This document shows positions 62,783 through 64,000 of a stretch of 64,000 bases of DNA, in pieces. Below the pieces are notes generated by a model. That model saw only the letters and a program-made list of their open reading frames with translations, ran no database searches and was not told the origin of the DNA. Position numbers and translations under genes: made by a program. The stretch is from Autumnicola psychrophila (GTDB lineage: Bacteria > Bacteroidota > Bacteroidia > Flavobacteriales > Flavobacteriaceae): contig NZ_JAVRHN010000008.1 of the NCBI RefSeq assembly GCF_031846645.1, positions 62,001 through 126,000 of the forward strand, in the 5' to 3' direction. The first letter of the stretch is position 1. The number at the start of each line of letters is the position of its first letter.

Positions 62783-63331
62783 CTAATTAAAATTGATTAA
62801 ATAATAGTCGTCTTTTTGGAGCTGGACCAGCGCTGTCATTGCAGAAAGTGAAAATCTTACTTCCGGGTGAACCTCATGTTGTTTAATGTCCCGGTAAACT
62901 GCGGTTTGCCCGCAGAGAATAATTTCCACCCCTTCCATTGCCAGCGCTGTTAATAATTCTTCGTTAGGATTAATGATATTATTAGCGGTTGCGGTTCTTC
63001 TCAAAAAAGCTTCACTATTAAGAACATCATTGGCGGCAGCTCCATGGACAACCAGCGCAATCTTGAGATTATTTGGATTTGCTCCTGCATTATAGTGCAT
63101 ATTGAGAAAGCGAGCAGCCGCTACAAAAATTTCATTTGGCTCTTGTTGATTCTCTGAAGGTCTGCTCACATCAAAAACTACTTTTAGCAGCGCGAGAGTA
63201 TCGGTTCTAAATTCAGCAAAAGGTATTTCATAACTGTCTCCATATTCTTCTATAAGACGTTTTTGTGCCAGTTCCTGGGCGAAAAAAAGTTGAGATAGAA
63301 AAATGGCAATTATCAGCATATAGTTCTTCAT
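62783..63331 (-). CDS. DsrE-family protein, exported
   Basis: 182 residues from ATG 63331, which gives a signal peptide MKNYMLIIAIFLSQLFFAQ; an upstream ATG at 63382 would hide it. The DsrE fold shows NLKIALVVHGAAANDVL, EGVEIILCGQTAVYRDI and RFSLSAMTALVQLQKDDYYL. DsrE-family proteins bind or carry sulfur via a conserved Cys, here in ILCGQTA. Separated from the M20 gene by only 5 bp. Confidence 0.85.
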   Translation of the reverse strand: MKNYMLIIAIFLSQLFFAQELAQKRLIEEYGDSYEIPFAEFRTDTLALLKVVFDVSRPSENQQEPNEIFVAAARFLNMHYNAGANPNNLKIALVVHGAAANDVLNSEAFLRRTATANNIINPNEELLTALAMEGVEIILCGQTAVYRDIKQHEVHPEVRFSLSAMTALVQLQKDDYYLINFN

Positions 63332-63512
63332 GAGACAGCAATTTTTCTTTTCTGTAATATCTCCACCTTGAAATGCCGACAAAAGGCACCCATTTATCTA
63401 AAGATATTCAAAATATGGAACGGCTCATAATTATTCATATAGCTTTTATTTATAAGAAGGGACTTCCTGTTTTTGTAAACGTGCTTTTTTGGTTAAATTC
63501 ACGCCTTAAAAG

Positions 63513-63519
63513 AAGGAGG
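63513..63519 (+). promoter_or_regulatory. Strong Shine-Dalgarno before the helicase gene
   Basis: AAGGAGG lies 4 bp before the GTG start at 63524. Such a clear Shine-Dalgarno is uncommon in Bacteroidota and helps to fix the GTG start. Confidence 0.7.
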
Positions 63520-63523
63520 AAAA

Positions 63524-64000
63524 GTGGAATCTTATTTAGCTGAATTAAACGAAGCGCAGCGTGCGCCGGTATTGCAAAAAGACGGTGCAATGATTGTTAT
63601 TGCGGGTGCAGGATCAGGAAAAACGCGGGTGCTTACTTACAGAATTGCCTACCTGATGAGCCAGGGAGTGGATCCTTTTAACATTTTGTCGCTTACCTTT
63701 ACCAATAAGGCGGCACGGGAAATGAAAAACCGTATTTCCAAAATTGTTGGTAGTAGCGAAGCAAAGAATTTATGGATGGGGACTTTTCACTCCATTTTTG
63801 CCAAAATTCTACGATTTGAAGCGGACAAATTAGGTTATCCTTCAAATTTTACCATTTACGATACGCAGGATTCTCAGAGTGTCATAAGGGCAGTTATTAA
63901 GGATATGCGCCTGGATAAGGATGTTTATAAATATAAACAGGTCTATAACAGGATATCTTCTTTTAAGAATAGCCTGATTACCGTAAAAGCATATTTTCAG
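63524..64000 (+). CDS. UvrD/PcrA-type DNA helicase (3'-truncated by window edge)
   Basis: 159 codons are visible, open to the last base. The protein starts M(GTG)ESYLAELNEAQRAPVL, then has MIVIAGAGSGKTRVLTYRIA (Walker A/motif I), ILSLTFTNKAAREMKNRI (motif Ia) and WMGTFHSIFAKILR (motif Ib), the N-terminal lobe of superfamily I UvrD/PcrA helicases that act in repair and fork maintenance. The rest lies beyond the window. Confidence 0.93.
   Translation, partial: MESYLAELNEAQRAPVLQKDGAMIVIAGAGSGKTRVLTYRIAYLMSQGVDPFNILSLTFTNKAAREMKNRISKIVGSSEAKNLWMGTFHSIFAKILRFEADKLGYPSNFTIYDTQDSQSVIRAVIKDMRLDKDVYKYKQVYNRISSFKNSLITVKAYFQ

Overview
This window is chromosomal DNA of a Bacteroidota, most likely a marine Flavobacteriaceae close to Christiangramia (Gramella), Salegentibacter or Zunongwangia. 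The evidence is the tmRNA tag GENNYALAA, several TAnnTTTG promoter boxes, few Shine-Dalgarno sites, low GC, and the gene families present: Flavobacteria-type FtsE, a plug-less TonB-receptor-like barrel, a cyclophilin-FKBP fusion, KdsA and a family of SusC-free envelope proteins. The genus is an inference.

Positions 1-25117 (+) are the distal part of an extracellular contractile injection system (eCIS, Afp/PVC/AlgoCIS-like). In order they encode a VgrG-like spike (cut by the window edge), a PAAR tip, a gp25-like baseplate protein, two very large baseplate-J/Afp11-12-like proteins, a CIS tape-measure protein, three small unknown proteins, and a cargo cassette. The cassette holds a DUF4157 protein with a ComEC-type metallo-beta-lactamase domain, a vanadium-haloperoxidase/PAP2-like enzyme, and a DUF4157 protein with a second HExxH zinc site. 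An Afp15-like AAA ATPase ends the locus.

Positions 25456-27946 (+) follow a strong terminator. They hold a two-gene operon read here as an immunity system: a CHAT (caspase-like) protease with a large uncharacterised N-terminal region, overlapping by 8 bp a small protein that resembles bacterial gasdermins. This is the most exciting element in the window: a protease-activated, membrane-pore abortive-infection module next to an eCIS. Behind it, on the minus strand, lie a LuxR-type response regulator and its TPR sensor kinase, which is broken by one in-frame TAG. The ssrA gene (tmRNA) follows at 31577-31973.

Positions 32673-34498 (-) carry small membrane proteins and a winged-helix regulator with two near-identical palindromic operators. 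From about 34.6 kb to the end the genes are ordinary chromosomal ones: an EEP-family phosphatase/nuclease, an outer-membrane barrel, kdsA, two DinB-type proteins, typA, a small YgjV-like membrane protein, ftsE, a TPR/beta-barrel pair, a PiT-like transporter, an amidohydrolase, a double-domain peptidyl-prolyl isomerase, a 1-Cys peroxiredoxin, a thioredoxin-family pseudogene, recG, an M1 aminopeptidase, a tandem patatin pair, a GltB-like FMN protein overlapping an M20 amidohydrolase, a DsrE protein, and the 5' end of a UvrD/PcrA helicase that runs off the window.
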